64,000 nt of DNA, from the NCBI GenBank assembly GCA_025927835.1, contig JAICKR010000002.1, forward strand, positions 1-64,000. Direction: 5' to 3'. This document shows, one piece after another, positions 53,786-63,916 of the stretch (position 1 is its first letter; the number at the start of each line of letters is the position of its first letter). This DNA is from Jatrophihabitans sp. Its GTDB lineage: Bacteria > Actinomycetota > Actinomycetes > Mycobacteriales > Jatrophihabitantaceae. A program made the translations under genes and the position numbers. A model generated the notes under the pieces. It was not told the DNA's origin. It made no database searches and saw only the letters and a list, made by a program, of their open reading frames with translations.

Positions 53786-54843
53786 CGACCATCGCGTTGC
53801 TTCCCGGAGACGGCATCGGCGCCGAGATCCTCGACGGCCCGATCTCCTATCTGCGTCAGCTCGCTCGCGAGGGCGCACCGATCGAACTCACCGGCCCCTG
53901 GCCCTACGGCACGACAGGCTGGCTGCAGACCGGCTCGACCTTGCCTGCCGAGACGATCGCCGCGTGCCGCGACGCAGACGTCATCCTCTCGGGCGCGGTC
54001 GGCACCCATCCTGGCGTGACCGCCGACGAGTGCCCCAACCCCGAAGCGGCGCTCATCGAACTGCGGCACCTGTTCGACCTGCGCATCAGTGTCCGCACCG
54101 TGCGCGTGCCAGGCGGCGAGGACGTCGTGATCGTCCGCAACATCACCGGCGGCGCCTATGCCGGCCCGGACCGGCGCGTCGAGAGCGACGGACTCAACGA
54201 GGCCGAAGACCGCATCGTCCTCAACCCGGCCCGCATCCAGGAGGTGTTCGACATCGCCGTCGAGCATGCCCGCACGCACCCCGGCCGGCGGGTGATGAGC
54301 GTCGACAAGGCGAGCGTCTATGCCACGTCGCGACTGTGGCGCCGCATCTCGCGCGCGACCGCAGCGGCCACCGGCTTGGCCATCGACGATGTGAACGTCG
54401 ATCGCGCCGCCTACGAACTCGTCAAGTCCGACGAATTGCCTGCGGTGATCGTCACCGAAGGGCTGTTCGGCGACATCCTCTCCGACATCGTGTGTGCCCG
54501 CGCCGGCTCGCCGGCGCTGTGCGGCTCGGCGACGGTCAATCCAGACCGCGACTTCGGCGGAGGAGCGACGGCTCTGTTCGAGCCCGCGCACGGCTCGTCG
54601 CCGCACCGCACCGGCAGCCGGCGCTCGAACCCGACCGGGGCGTGGCTCGCCCTCGCCGATCTGCTGGAGTGGTGCCCGGACCTCGTGACGCTCGGGCTGC
54701 ACCGGGCGGTGCGCGGCGCGCTCGACCGCGTGCTCGACGCCGGCGCACCGACCTACGACCTCGGCCGTGCGGGCGAGACGACTCTCGACCTCGACGAGTT
54801 CAACGAGCGCGTGCTCGAGGCACTGGCGACGGTGACCGCGTGA
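53782..54843 (+). CDS. Isocitrate/isopropylmalate dehydrogenase family protein (LeuB/tartrate dehydrogenase-like)
   Basis: A 353-residue metal- and NAD-dependent beta-decarboxylating dehydrogenase. Clear blocks are IALLPGDGIGAEI at the N-terminus, VRNITGGAYAGP near 113, the DKASVY block near 172, EGLFGDILSD near 229 and FEPAHGSSP near 267. Coupled by ATGA and GTGA overlaps. In this operon it more likely acts on a tartrate- or malate-like acid than in leucine synthesis, since no other leu gene is present. Confidence 0.88.
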   Translation: MTTIALLPGDGIGAEILDGPISYLRQLAREGAPIELTGPWPYGTTGWLQTGSTLPAETIAACRDADVILSGAVGTHPGVTADECPNPEAALIELRHLFDLRISVRTVRVPGGEDVVIVRNITGGAYAGPDRRVESDGLNEAEDRIVLNPARIQEVFDIAVEHARTHPGRRVMSVDKASVYATSRLWRRISRATAAATGLAIDDVNVDRAAYELVKSDELPAVIVTEGLFGDILSDIVCARAGSPALCGSATVNPDRDFGGGATALFEPAHGSSPHRTGSRRSNPTGAWLALADLLEWCPDLVTLGLHRAVRGALDRVLDAGAPTYDLGRAGETTLDLDEFNERVLEALATVTA

Positions 54844-55277
54844 GCACGCCGTTCCGGCAGCTCCACCACATCTGCATCGTCGTGCACGACCTGGACAGGA
54901 CCGCCGCCTACTACGAGTCGATCGGCATCGGACCGTGGCAGGACTACCCACCGCTCTCCGAGTACACCGATCTGCAGGTGCCGAACCTCGAGGCGTTCCT
55001 GGGGCTCCGCTACAAGTTCGTCAACCTCGACAACGTCCAACTCCAGCTGTGCCAACCGCCTGAGCTCGACTGCCCGCAACGCCGATTCCTCGACGAGCGC
55101 GGCGAAGGCGTCTACCACCTCGGTTTCGAGTCGGACGTGGACAAAGCCGCCGAGCAGGGCGCAGCGCTCGGACTCACGGTCACCGCGCGCGGCCAACGAG
55201 ACAACGGTTCCGGTTTCGTCTACTTCGACACCCGTCCCGACGCCGCCGTCGTGCTGATGGCGCGGAAGACGGTATAG
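54840..55277 (+). CDS. VOC-superfamily protein (methylmalonyl-CoA epimerase/glyoxalase-like)
   Basis: A 145-residue protein with two beta-alpha-beta-beta-beta units. The first carries FRQLHHICIVVHDLDRTAAYY, the second GVYHLGFE near 87 with a likely metal histidine. GTG 54840 overlaps the previous stop. Last gene of the operon, 17 bp from the convergent nuclease gene. Epimerase, lyase or dioxygenase activity is possible. Confidence 0.8.
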   Translation: MSTPFRQLHHICIVVHDLDRTAAYYESIGIGPWQDYPPLSEYTDLQVPNLEAFLGLRYKFVNLDNVQLQLCQPPELDCPQRRFLDERGEGVYHLGFESDVDKAAEQGAALGLTVTARGQRDNGSGFVYFDTRPDAAVVLMARKTV

Positions 55278-55294
55278 CCGGTGCGGCTCGAGGC

Positions 55295-58200
55295 TCAGGG
55301 ATTGATGGTGATGGTGAAGGTTCGGCTCGCGGTGTTGGTGGGTGTGCCGTTGTCGGACACGTGGACGGTGAAGGTGTAGCTGCCGGCGGTGCTCGGGGTG
55401 CCGGAGATGGCGCCGGCCCCGAGGGCGAGTTTCAGTCCCGGTGGCAGCGCGCCGCTGCTGACGGTCCATGCGTAGGCGCCCTTGCCGCCGTTGACCTTGA
55501 GGGTCTGGTAGTAGTACTTCTTCACCTTGCCGTCGGGCAGGCTCGCCGTCGTGATCGTCATCGGTGCGATGACGATCGTGAAGGTCTTGGTGGCAGTGTT
55601 CTTCGGCGTGCTGCTGTCGGCGACCCGGACCGTGAAGGTGAAGCTCCCGGACACCGTCGGGACGCCGCCGATCGTGCCGCCGGGGGCAAGCTTCAGGCCG
55701 GTGGGCAGGCTGCCCGAGGCGATCGACCAGGTGAGTGTCGCCCGGCCACCAGTGGCCTTCAGGGTCTGTGTCGAGTAGTTCTTCTGCACCAGACCGGCTA
55801 CCAGGCTGTCGTTGATGATCTCCATCGGCACGACGCCGAGCGTGAGTGTCCGGGTAGCGGTGATCTTCGGCGAGCTCGAGTCGGTGACCCTGACCGTGAA
55901 CGTCGAGGTGCCGACGACCGTGGGCGTGCCGCTGATCTTGCCCGCGGCCGAGAGCGTGAGCCCGGTCGGCAGCGAACCACCGGCCAGCGACCACGCGTAG
56001 GGCGTCTTGCCGCCCGCCGCCGTGAGCGTCGCGGCGTAGCCCTTCGCGATCGGCGCGCTCGCGAGCGTCGTCGTCGTGACACCGAGGGCGACGACGTTCA
56101 GCGTGCCGGTGTAGTGATCGATCGCGTAGTTGGCGTCGGACAACACGCCGCCCGAGCAACTGGCCGGGTCGAACGGATACGACCCGACCGGCAGAGAGGC
56201 GCTGATCGCCGTGCCGCCGGAGACCGTCGTGCAGGTGGCCCCGGTCACGGACAGCCCGGGCACCGGAGTGCTCGCCGAGTACTCCAGGTGTCCGGCGTTG
56301 TGGATGATCGTGCCGGTCACCGTCACCACGACCGGCGCGGTCGTGATCGTCAACTGCCCGTCGACGTAGGTCAGGCTGTAGTTCGGGCCGGCGTCCGCGC
56401 CCGAGCAGCTGATCGGGTAATGACCCACCGGCGACCCGGCCGTAGCCGTCGACACGCACGTCGGCGCCGTCACCAGATGATCGGAGCCGACCAGCCCGGA
56501 CACCGTCGCGGTGAACTCCGGCAGCGTGTCGCCGTAGGCGATCGACTGGTCGTCGGCCGTGACGTCCAGTTCCTTCGTCCAGACGAACGCCATCGTCGCC
56601 GACGACGGGGAGCCGGTGGTGCCGGCGTCGCCGAGATAGGTCGCGACGATCGAGTGCGTTCCCGCATCCAGCACGAGACCGCTCAGCACCGCCGAACCGT
56701 CCTCCTGCACCGGGGCCGTGCCCAGTGCCGTGGCGGGGCTCGTCGACGTATCGGCGAAGGACACATCACCCGTCGGCGCCGCGCCGGCCGACACCACATG
56801 TGCCGTCACCGAGATCGGCGAGCCGTAGACGGACGCATCGACCGGATCCACCTGCGTCGTCGTGTCGGCCTTGCTGACCGTGAACGTGAACGTGGTCGTC
56901 GAGCCGAGCAGGGCGTCGCTGCCGTTGTACGTCGCCGTGATCGTGTGCGCCCCGGCGCTGAGGGTGACCGTGGGCAGGGCCAGCGTGGCCGTGCCGTCCG
57001 AACCGACGTCCGCCTGGCCCAGCGTGGTGTCGCCCTCGGAGAAGGTGACAGAGCCGTCGACCGCGACACTCGCCGTCACGGTGGCCGTCAGCGAGCCCGC
57101 CGTGCCGTAGAGGGCCGACTGGTCGTCGGCCGCCACGGCGGAGGCGACCTTCACGCCCGGAAGCTTGATGTAGGCCTCGGGCGTACCGCTGCCGGTCTGG
57201 TTGCCGAAGACGGTGAGCACCTGGTCGCCGGCGATTCCGGCGGGCAGCGTCACGGTGACGCTGGCGTTGCCGCGGTCGTCGTAGGGCTGGGTGCTGTTGG
57301 ACGGAGACACCGGGATCGAGGACGACAGCACGGTGGCGCCGTCCTTGATCGTCAGCGACGTGTCCTGGACATCGTGCGGACCGGTCATCAACAGCGAGCT
57401 GAGCGAGAACGTGACCGGGTCGCCGGCGCTGTAGGTCGACGGGGCGTTCGCCGGGAAGGTGACCCGGACCGCGTGCTGGCTGTAGTCGACCGGCAGCGGC
57501 GTGGACAGGTACTGCTTCATGTAGTCCACCTGCGCCTGCAGGTCGGTCTGCTCGGTGTCCTCCTGGTGGGTGCCGTTGGCGAGCTCCCAGAAGTTGTCAC
57601 CGCCGCTGGCGAGGAACGAGTTGACCGTGACGCTGTAGCTCGTCGTCAGGCCGATCGGTGTCCCGTTCAGCCACATCTGGTCCACGACGCCGAGGGTGGC
57701 GCCGCTGTGCACGGGATCGGGCACCTCGTGGTAGCTGTAGCTGAAGCCCTTGCTGAGGCCCAGCTTCAGGAACGGGCGTGCCGGGATGTTCGCGTGCGTG
57801 TTGTCGATGTTGTCGCGCGACCACTGCTCCTCGAGTACCTTCTTGAGCTGCGCACCGGTGAGCGTCATGTTGGTGAGTTCATTGGCGAACGGCTGAACGT
57901 TGGCGGCGGTGCGGTAGGTGAGGTCACCGGAGCCGTCGGCGTTCTGGCCTTCGAGGTCTGCCCGCAGACCGCCGGGGTTCATGAGCGCGATCTGGGCGGA
58001 GCCGTTGACCGAGGACACGTGGCCGGCGGGGTCGTCGGACGACGTCGCCCAGCGCTGGATCTCGGCGACCTGGTTGCCCAGGGTCGACTCACCGCCGCGG
58101 TTCTCGGTGCCGTCGGACAGGCGCGCTCGATCGAACGGCCCGCCGAGCTTGCCGAGGGTCTGCGCGCCGATGACGGCCGAGGCCGACACGGCGTCGGAGA

Positions 58201-61200
58201 CGATCGCGGCGACCGTCGGGTCGTCGGGTGCGCTGAGCAGCGTGCTCACCGGGCCCTTGACCCCGACCAGGTTCGACGTCACGTCGACCGGGTTGCCGTC
58301 GGTGTCGAAGGAGTACACGAGCTGGTCGAGCGCGACCGCGTACGAGCCGGCCTGCAGGACCGGGCGCGAGGTGATCTGCCGGCCCGACCATCCCGGGACC
58401 GGGAACGAGCAGCTGTACTCGAGGTGGGTGTGACCGGAGAGGACCGCGTCGACGTTGTCGTTGATGCCGTTCAGTTCCTGGGCGAAGGACGAGCCACTGG
58501 TAAGCATCGTCGAGCATTCAGTTGAAGCGGCGCCCTCGTGCGTGAGCAGGACGACGAGCTTGTCACCGTTCGCCTTGAGCTGGTCGGCGTAGTGGTTGAT
58601 CGCGGTGATCGTGCCGGCCTCGTCCTCGACGTGCACACCGGCGAGGTTCGCCGGGCTCTCCAGCGAGTTCAGGTCAGGCGTGACCGTGCCGACGAAACCG
58701 ATCTTCACGGTCTGGCCGGAGTTGAGAACGACCGAGATCTCCTTGGTCGGCGGCGCGACCGTGTCGCCGACCTGGAGCGGACCGGAGCCGTCCGGGTCGC
58801 TCGAGTAGGTGACGTTCGCCGCCAGGTAGGGGAGGCCGTCGGGGTCGGCGGCCGTGGCCGCCGGGCCGAACGGGTTGCTGTCGGCGTCGTACTTCTTCAT
58901 CAGCCTGTTGACGATGTCCTTCCAGCCGACGTTGTCGGCGCCGAGTGACGCCTGGCCGTCGAACTCGTGGTTGCCCACTGTCGACACGTCGAGCCCCATC
59001 GCACTCAGCGCATCCAGCGACGGCTTGTCGTGCGCGGTGAACGACTCGAATGTCGAGGCGCCCACGTTGTCGCCGCCCGAAGCGAAGATCGTCTTGTCGG
59101 CGCCGTACTGGTCGCGCAGCTCGTTCACGGCACCGCCGAGCGCGGCCGCGCCGCCGTCGGCGGAGTCCGCGACCAGGCGGCCGTGGAAGTCGTTGACCCC
59201 CACGATCTGCACGTCGGTCACCCTCGCCGCGTTCGCGTCGTCGAGCGCCGGCAGGGCGATGCCGATGACCATCGGGTTGTGGTCGGAGCTGCGGAACGGA
59301 GTGGCGCCGGCGAGGTCGGTCGCGTACGAGACGTCCGTCGGAATCCCGCTGCCCTGGCTGGTGCCGTAGTAGAAGTTCGTCGCGTTGTCGTTGTAGCGGC
59401 CGTAGTCGTAGGCGTCGGTCTCGTTGGCGTTGATCTCCCACACGTCGGCACCGGTGAAGTCCGACTGGAAGCCGGCGGACATGAACTCGTGGTCGATCGA
59501 GCCGACGGTGCCGTACCCGACCTGGTCGGTACCGGCGGCCGCTGCGGTGTTCGGTGTCGCAACCTTCACCGCGCCCGCGGCGTCGGTGCCCACGTTGACG
59601 TTGGAGGTGAAGTTGTAGGTGATGTCGTTCGCGTCGGTGGACTCCAGCAACGAGAAGTCCAGTGGGTCACGGCCCGTGCCGGGATCGGCCTGGGAGGCGG
59701 TGAGGATCGCCTTGATCGGGTCCTCTTCGGTGTAGGAGTTGAAGTCGCCGAGGATCAGCACCTTGTCGGTGTGCCACTTCGCGGCGAACTCGTTGGCGAA
59801 GCGGACGAGCTCCTGGCCCTGCTTGATGCGCGCCTGGTTGTAGGCGCCCACCAACGGGTCGGACTTGTTGTCACCGGTGATGGTGATGTTGGGGTCGTCG
59901 GACGTGCTCGTGCCGCCCTTGGACTTGAAGTGGTTCACGATGACGGCGAAGCCGTCGGAGTTCGGGTAGCCGACCGGCTTGAAGTACTGCGCCAGCGGTT
60001 CGCGGGCGTTGTCGAACGGCGAGGCGCCGTTGTAGGTCGGCTGCGCGTTGTTGCCCGGGCTGTCGGGGCTCAGCGGGTTGGCCGGGAAGTCCAGGTCGGA
60101 CGGGCCTACCGGCACGACCGTGGCCTTCTTGTAGATGAAGGCCGACCGGATGACGTCCTGTCCCGAGGCGTAGGAGCAGCTCGCGTTCGCCCGTGACGCC
60201 GCGTTGCCGTCGATCGGAGTGACCCCGTCACCGCGCAGGATGGAGCACATGTGCACGAGCGAGGTGGCGTCGGTCGCTTCCTCGGGTGACTTGACGTAGC
60301 TCCAGACGTCCGAGCCGGCCGCCGCGTTGAGCTTGTCGACCAGGTACTTCAGTGCGTCGTCGCGGTTCGCGATCGGCGTGCCCTGACCCTGGTCCTTGAG
60401 GTTGCTCAGGTCGGGGGAGAGCGGGCTGTTCGTGATGCCCTGCTTGAGCTTGTTCGGGTTCTCGATCTCCTCCAGGGAGATGATGTCGGCGCCCGAGCCG
60501 CGGTTCACGGCGTTGAGGTCGATGCCGCCCAGCCCGTTGATCGCGGTCACGATCTTGGCGGTCTGACGGTTGAGGTCCTCCTGGCGTGCGGCACCGCGGG
60601 GGGCGTTCGCGAGGCCGGCCTTGTAGGCGGTCGGCGCACCGGAGACCGGGTCCCAGGCGGAGGCCTGCCCGAACGGCGAGACGCACTGGAACGTCAGGGT
60701 CCGGTTGGCGTCGCGGTCGTAGTCGTACTGGCAGCCCTTCGTCGTCGACGAGGTCACGCCGGCGGCGGAGTTGCCGATCGCGGGGTTGTCGGCGGCGAAG
60801 GCCTCGCCCGTCTCGGTGAAGAAGTTCTCGACGTTGAACGTGGCGACCCGGATGTTCGACGTGCCAGTCGCGTTGATGTTCGCCGGGCTCGGCGCGACGT
60901 TGGCGGGGCGGGTGTCCTCGAACGAGACCACGTCACGGCCGAGGTCGGGCGTGCCCTGGTCGGTGCTCGAGACCGGCGTGCCGAGGATCGCGCGGTCGGG
61001 CTGCAGATACCACTTACCGGCGCGGGTCGCGGCCGTCGACGAAAGGTCCGGCCAGAAGCCGAGGACGAGGGCGTGCCCGCTGGCCGCCGTGACGTGGGCG
61101 CGGACGCGCACCGAGTGCGTCGCGTCCATGTACGGAAGCGGGATCGCGCTGTTGCCGCTCTTGCTCGGGTTGTAGTGCGTGCTCGCCGCGGTGAAGAACG

Positions 61201-63916
61201 TGTTGGTGCCGTCACCGAGGAAGTAACCACGGTTGACGATGTCCTGCTCGGCGTTCTGGATGCAGGTCGTGCTGGCCGGCGTGCCGTCGGCCGCGCAGAT
61301 CTCGGTCGGCTGGACGAGCGGCTTGTTGCCGCTGGCGACGCCGAGCTCACCGTCGGTCTCGTACTGGTACGTGTCGGTGATGACCGTGTCGGTGGGGGCG
61401 TAGGCCTCCCACTCGTGCGCCTCGCGGTCCGCGTACGTCGCCGGGAGCGCGGTCTGCACGGTGACCGTGCCGAGGCTGGCAGGGAGCTTGTGGGTGTTGG
61501 CGACGGTCGCGGTGATCTCGGTGGCGCTCTCGCTCGAGACCGCGCTTGCCGCCTTGTACTCGCTGACGGTGCCGCTGACCCGGACCGAGTCGCCGACTGC
61601 GATCGTGGCGCCGCCCGCGTCCTTGCCGGTGAAGCTGGTGCCGGTGTAGAAGACGAAGATCGCCTCGGAGGCGGGGGAGCTCGCGACGTCCGCATCGGGG
61701 GTCTGGATCACGTAGCCCGACAGTCCCGAGTTGGCCGCGCCGAGCGCGGCCGTGTTACCGGTGCCGGCGTAGCCCTTGTTCCACACGGCGGTGACGACGC
61801 CCTGCGTGCTCACCGTCTGGCCGGCGCCGGTGCCGGAGCTGGGCGCATACGTCGAGCGCGGCGCGGTGCCCTGGATCGAGGCGATCGACATCACGCTGTT
61901 GGTGACGGTGATGGTGAACGTCACGTCGATGGTGGTGGAGTCGTCCTGGTTGGTGACCGTGATCGTCACTGCGGTGGCCGGCTGGGTCGCCGTCGGGGTA
62001 CCGGCGATGTCGCCGGTCGAGGCGTTGAGCGAGAGGCCGGCCGGGAGGGTGCCGGTTTTTAGCGCGAAGCCGTACCCGTTGTTGTTCGCCGGCGAGGCGG
62101 CGAGCTGGATGTCCGCCGGGCTGCCGACGGCCAGGGTCTGGTCGCCGGGGTTGGTGACCAGGAAGCTGCCGACGGTCAGCTTGAAGGTGATGGTCGCCTT
62201 GGCGTTCAGCGCGTCCTTCGCGGTCGCGGTGATCGTGGAGACCCCGGACGCCGTCGGCGTACCCGAGATGACGCCGGTGGCGGGGTCGACGCTGATCCCG
62301 CTCGGCTGCCCGCTGATCGAGTAGGTGATCGCGCCGACGCCACCGGTGGCCTGCAGGGTGGCGACCGTCGTCGGTTGGTTGACCAGAGCCGTCTGGTCGG
62401 TGACGCCCGCCAGTGCCAGCGCCGGCTGGCTGTCGCCGTTCGAGTTGATCGCGTACGGCGCGATGGCGGTGAAGTCGGTGTGGTTGTTGTTGGTGTCGGT
62501 GCCGATCGGGGTGCGCTGCGCTGCGATGTTCACGCCGGTGATGAACCCGCTGAGGGCGCCCTCGTAGGCGAACGGCGTGAAGCTCGTGCTCACGCCGTAG
62601 CCGAGCGCGTCGATGACGTGCGCGGCACCGGTGAGGTCACCGGTGGGCATCGTGAACGGGTCCTGGGTGTCGACCAGCGCGATGGTGCCGTCCGCGAAGT
62701 TCCAGTTGATCGTCGAGTTGTCGTCGGGCGCCGGCAGGTCCACGCCGTTGGCGCCACCGTTCGAGGACGTTCCGGCAATCAGGTAGAAGCCGTGCGCCGG
62801 GATGGTGCCCGTCAGGTTCGTCTGCTGGGTCGAGCCCGGGCTCCCGGTGTTGCCGATGTTGTTGGACGCCAGGTAGGCGATCGAGTCGCCACTCAGGTCG
62901 ACGTTGTTGTCCGTCGGGTTGTAGAGCTCGATGAAGCTGTTCTTGTAGGACGCGCTGCCGAACCCGCCGTCGCCCCAGACCTGGGCGATCACGACGTGGT
63001 TCGCGGTGTCGCCGTCGGTGACCGTGAAGGTGAAGGTCTTCGACGCCGACGCGGGCGTGATGGCGCTGTCGGTGACCGTCGCGGTCAAGTGGTAGGTGCC
63101 GGTTGCGCTGGGCAGACCGGTGATGACGCCGCTCGAGCTGACGTTGAGGCCGTTGCCGTCCTCGCCGGTGAGGCTGTAGCTGTACGGCGTCTTGCCGCCG
63201 GTCGCGGCCAGCGTGAGGGGCTTGATGGGCGTGTTGCGATACCCCGTCTGGTCGGCGACGGCGCCGAGCGCGAGCGGCGCCGGTGGCCCGTTGGAGGCGG
63301 TGTTCTCCGGGTTCGGTGCGCCGGCGGTGAAGTCGGCTGCGTTGTTGTTGGTGTCGGCGTGCGCCGCGTTGCGCGAGACCGACGCCGTGTTCGACGGGGC
63401 CGGCGTCGGGCCGGTGCCCTCGAAGGTCGCCGCGGTGGTGCCGAAGCCGACGAAATCGACGACGTTGCCTGCGGTCGGCGCCGGGATGGTCGTGTTCGTC
63501 GCCGCGCCGGTGTAGAGCACGACCCGGCCGGCCGTGCCGGACATGTTGAGGGTCAGGCTTACGTCCGGTGTCGGGAGGGCCACTCCGTTGGCACCGATGG
63601 TGCCGCCGATGAGGTAGGTGTCGTTGGCGGGGACGCTGCCGCCGAGGTGAAGCTGGGCACCGCTGCCGCCGGTCGCGGACCAGTAGCCGATGTTGTAGTT
63701 GCCGAGCGGGACGCTCGCGGCGGTCGGGTTGTACAGCTCGATGAAGTCGGCGTTGTACGGCGCGCCGGAGTTGCCGCCCCCGCCGTACACCTCGTTGATG
63801 ACCAGGTCGGAGCCGGCCGGGTTGGCTTGCGCCTGCGGGACGAGGGCCTGGAGACCGACGACCGCGATCGCCGTGGAGACGAGGGCTGCGAGCACACGCC
63901 GAGAAGTCATCTTCAT
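55295..63916 (-). CDS. Giant secreted ExeM/NucH-like endonuclease fused to a 5'-nucleotidase, with Ig-like repeats
   Basis: A 2873-residue exported protein. Signal peptide about 1-32 (cut after AQA). Two lamin-tail domains (about 36-210 and 305-495) alternate with Ig-like He_PIG units. An ExeM/NucH nuclease region runs from about 676 to 1545, with LEEIEN, GDFNSY and SDHNPM of the EEP fold from about 1020. A UshA-like metallophosphoesterase follows (about 1570-1830; NDFHGR, GGDN, GNHEFD, SGHTHLE), then the 5'-nucleotidase C-domain (about 1940-2165). Ig/MBG repeats and three He_PIG units close the protein. There is no LPxTG, membrane anchor or choline-binding end. Predicted job: degrade extracellular DNA to nucleosides and phosphate. 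ATG 63916, or 63910. Confidence 0.88.
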   Translation of the reverse strand: MKMTSRRVLAALVSTAIAVVGLQALVPQAQANPAGSDLVINEVYGGGGNSGAPYNADFIELYNPTAASVPLGNYNIGYWSATGGSGAQLHLGGSVPANDTYLIGGTIGANGVALPTPDVSLTLNMSGTAGRVVLYTGAATNTTIPAPTAGNVVDFVGFGTTAATFEGTGPTPAPSNTASVSRNAAHADTNNNAADFTAGAPNPENTASNGPPAPLALGAVADQTGYRNTPIKPLTLAATGGKTPYSYSLTGEDGNGLNVSSSGVITGLPSATGTYHLTATVTDSAITPASASKTFTFTVTDGDTANHVVIAQVWGDGGFGSASYKNSFIELYNPTDNNVDLSGDSIAYLASNNIGNTGSPGSTQQTNLTGTIPAHGFYLIAGTSSNGGANGVDLPAPDDNSTINWNFADGTIALVDTQDPFTMPTGDLTGAAHVIDALGYGVSTSFTPFAYEGALSGFITGVNIAAQRTPIGTDTNNNHTDFTAIAPYAINSNGDSQPALALAGVTDQTALVNQPTTVATLQATGGVGAITYSISGQPSGISVDPATGVISGTPTASGVSTITATAKDALNAKATITFKLTVGSFLVTNPGDQTLAVGSPADIQLAASPANNNGYGFALKTGTLPAGLSLNASTGDIAGTPTATQPATAVTITVTNQDDSTTIDVTFTITVTNSVMSIASIQGTAPRSTYAPSSGTGAGQTVSTQGVVTAVWNKGYAGTGNTAALGAANSGLSGYVIQTPDADVASSPASEAIFVFYTGTSFTGKDAGGATIAVGDSVRVSGTVSEYKAASAVSSESATEITATVANTHKLPASLGTVTVQTALPATYADREAHEWEAYAPTDTVITDTYQYETDGELGVASGNKPLVQPTEICAADGTPASTTCIQNAEQDIVNRGYFLGDGTNTFFTAASTHYNPSKSGNSAIPLPYMDATHSVRVRAHVTAASGHALVLGFWPDLSSTAATRAGKWYLQPDRAILGTPVSSTDQGTPDLGRDVVSFEDTRPANVAPSPANINATGTSNIRVATFNVENFFTETGEAFAADNPAIGNSAAGVTSSTTKGCQYDYDRDANRTLTFQCVSPFGQASAWDPVSGAPTAYKAGLANAPRGAARQEDLNRQTAKIVTAINGLGGIDLNAVNRGSGADIISLEEIENPNKLKQGITNSPLSPDLSNLKDQGQGTPIANRDDALKYLVDKLNAAAGSDVWSYVKSPEEATDATSLVHMCSILRGDGVTPIDGNAASRANASCSYASGQDVIRSAFIYKKATVVPVGPSDLDFPANPLSPDSPGNNAQPTYNGASPFDNAREPLAQYFKPVGYPNSDGFAVIVNHFKSKGGTSTSDDPNITITGDNKSDPLVGAYNQARIKQGQELVRFANEFAAKWHTDKVLILGDFNSYTEEDPIKAILTASQADPGTGRDPLDFSLLESTDANDITYNFTSNVNVGTDAAGAVKVATPNTAAAAGTDQVGYGTVGSIDHEFMSAGFQSDFTGADVWEINANETDAYDYGRYNDNATNFYYGTSQGSGIPTDVSYATDLAGATPFRSSDHNPMVIGIALPALDDANAARVTDVQIVGVNDFHGRLVADSADGGAAALGGAVNELRDQYGADKTIFASGGDNVGASTFESFTAHDKPSLDALSAMGLDVSTVGNHEFDGQASLGADNVGWKDIVNRLMKKYDADSNPFGPAATAADPDGLPYLAANVTYSSDPDGSGPLQVGDTVAPPTKEISVVLNSGQTVKIGFVGTVTPDLNSLESPANLAGVHVEDEAGTITAINHYADQLKANGDKLVVLLTHEGAASTECSTMLTSGSSFAQELNGINDNVDAVLSGHTHLEYSCSFPVPGWSGRQITSRPVLQAGSYAVALDQLVYSFDTDGNPVDVTSNLVGVKGPVSTLLSAPDDPTVAAIVSDAVSASAVIGAQTLGKLGGPFDRARLSDGTENRGGESTLGNQVAEIQRWATSSDDPAGHVSSVNGSAQIALMNPGGLRADLEGQNADGSGDLTYRTAANVQPFANELTNMTLTGAQLKKVLEEQWSRDNIDNTHANIPARPFLKLGLSKGFSYSYHEVPDPVHSGATLGVVDQMWLNGTPIGLTTSYSVTVNSFLASGGDNFWELANGTHQEDTEQTDLQAQVDYMKQYLSTPLPVDYSQHAVRVTFPANAPSTYSAGDPVTFSLSSLLMTGPHDVQDTSLTIKDGATVLSSSIPVSPSNSTQPYDDRGNASVTVTLPAGIAGDQVLTVFGNQTGSGTPEAYIKLPGVKVASAVAADDQSALYGTAGSLTATVTASVAVDGSVTFSEGDTTLGQADVGSDGTATLALPTVTLSAGAHTITATYNGSDALLGSTTTFTFTVSKADTTTQVDPVDASVYGSPISVTAHVVSAGAAPTGDVSFADTSTSPATALGTAPVQEDGSAVLSGLVLDAGTHSIVATYLGDAGTTGSPSSATMAFVWTKELDVTADDQSIAYGDTLPEFTATVSGLVGSDHLVTAPTCVSTATAGSPVGHYPISCSGADAGPNYSLTYVDGQLTITTAPVVVTVTGTIIHNAGHLEYSASTPVPGLSVTGATCTTVSGGTAISASLPVGSYPFDPASCSGGVLSDANYAIDHYTGTLNVVALGVTTTTLASAPIAKGYAATLTAAGGKTPYAWSLAGGSLPTGLTLSAAGKISGTPTVVGTSTFTVRVTDSSSPKITATRTLTLGVVPMEIINDSLVAGLVQKNYSTQTLKATGGRATLTWSIASGSLPTGLKLAPGGTIGGVPTVSGSFTFTVRVADSSTPKNTATKTFTIVIAPMTITTASLPDGKVKKYYYQTLKVNGGKGAYAWTVSSGALPPGLKLALGAGAISGTPSTAGSYTFTVHVSDNGTPTNTASRTFTITINP

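Noticed and set aside
55361-58525. 1054-residue plus-strand open frame opposite the giant nuclease gene
   Set aside because: Arg/Gly/Asp/Val-rich shadow of the repeat-bearing minus-strand gene; no domain, signal peptide or ribosome-binding site.
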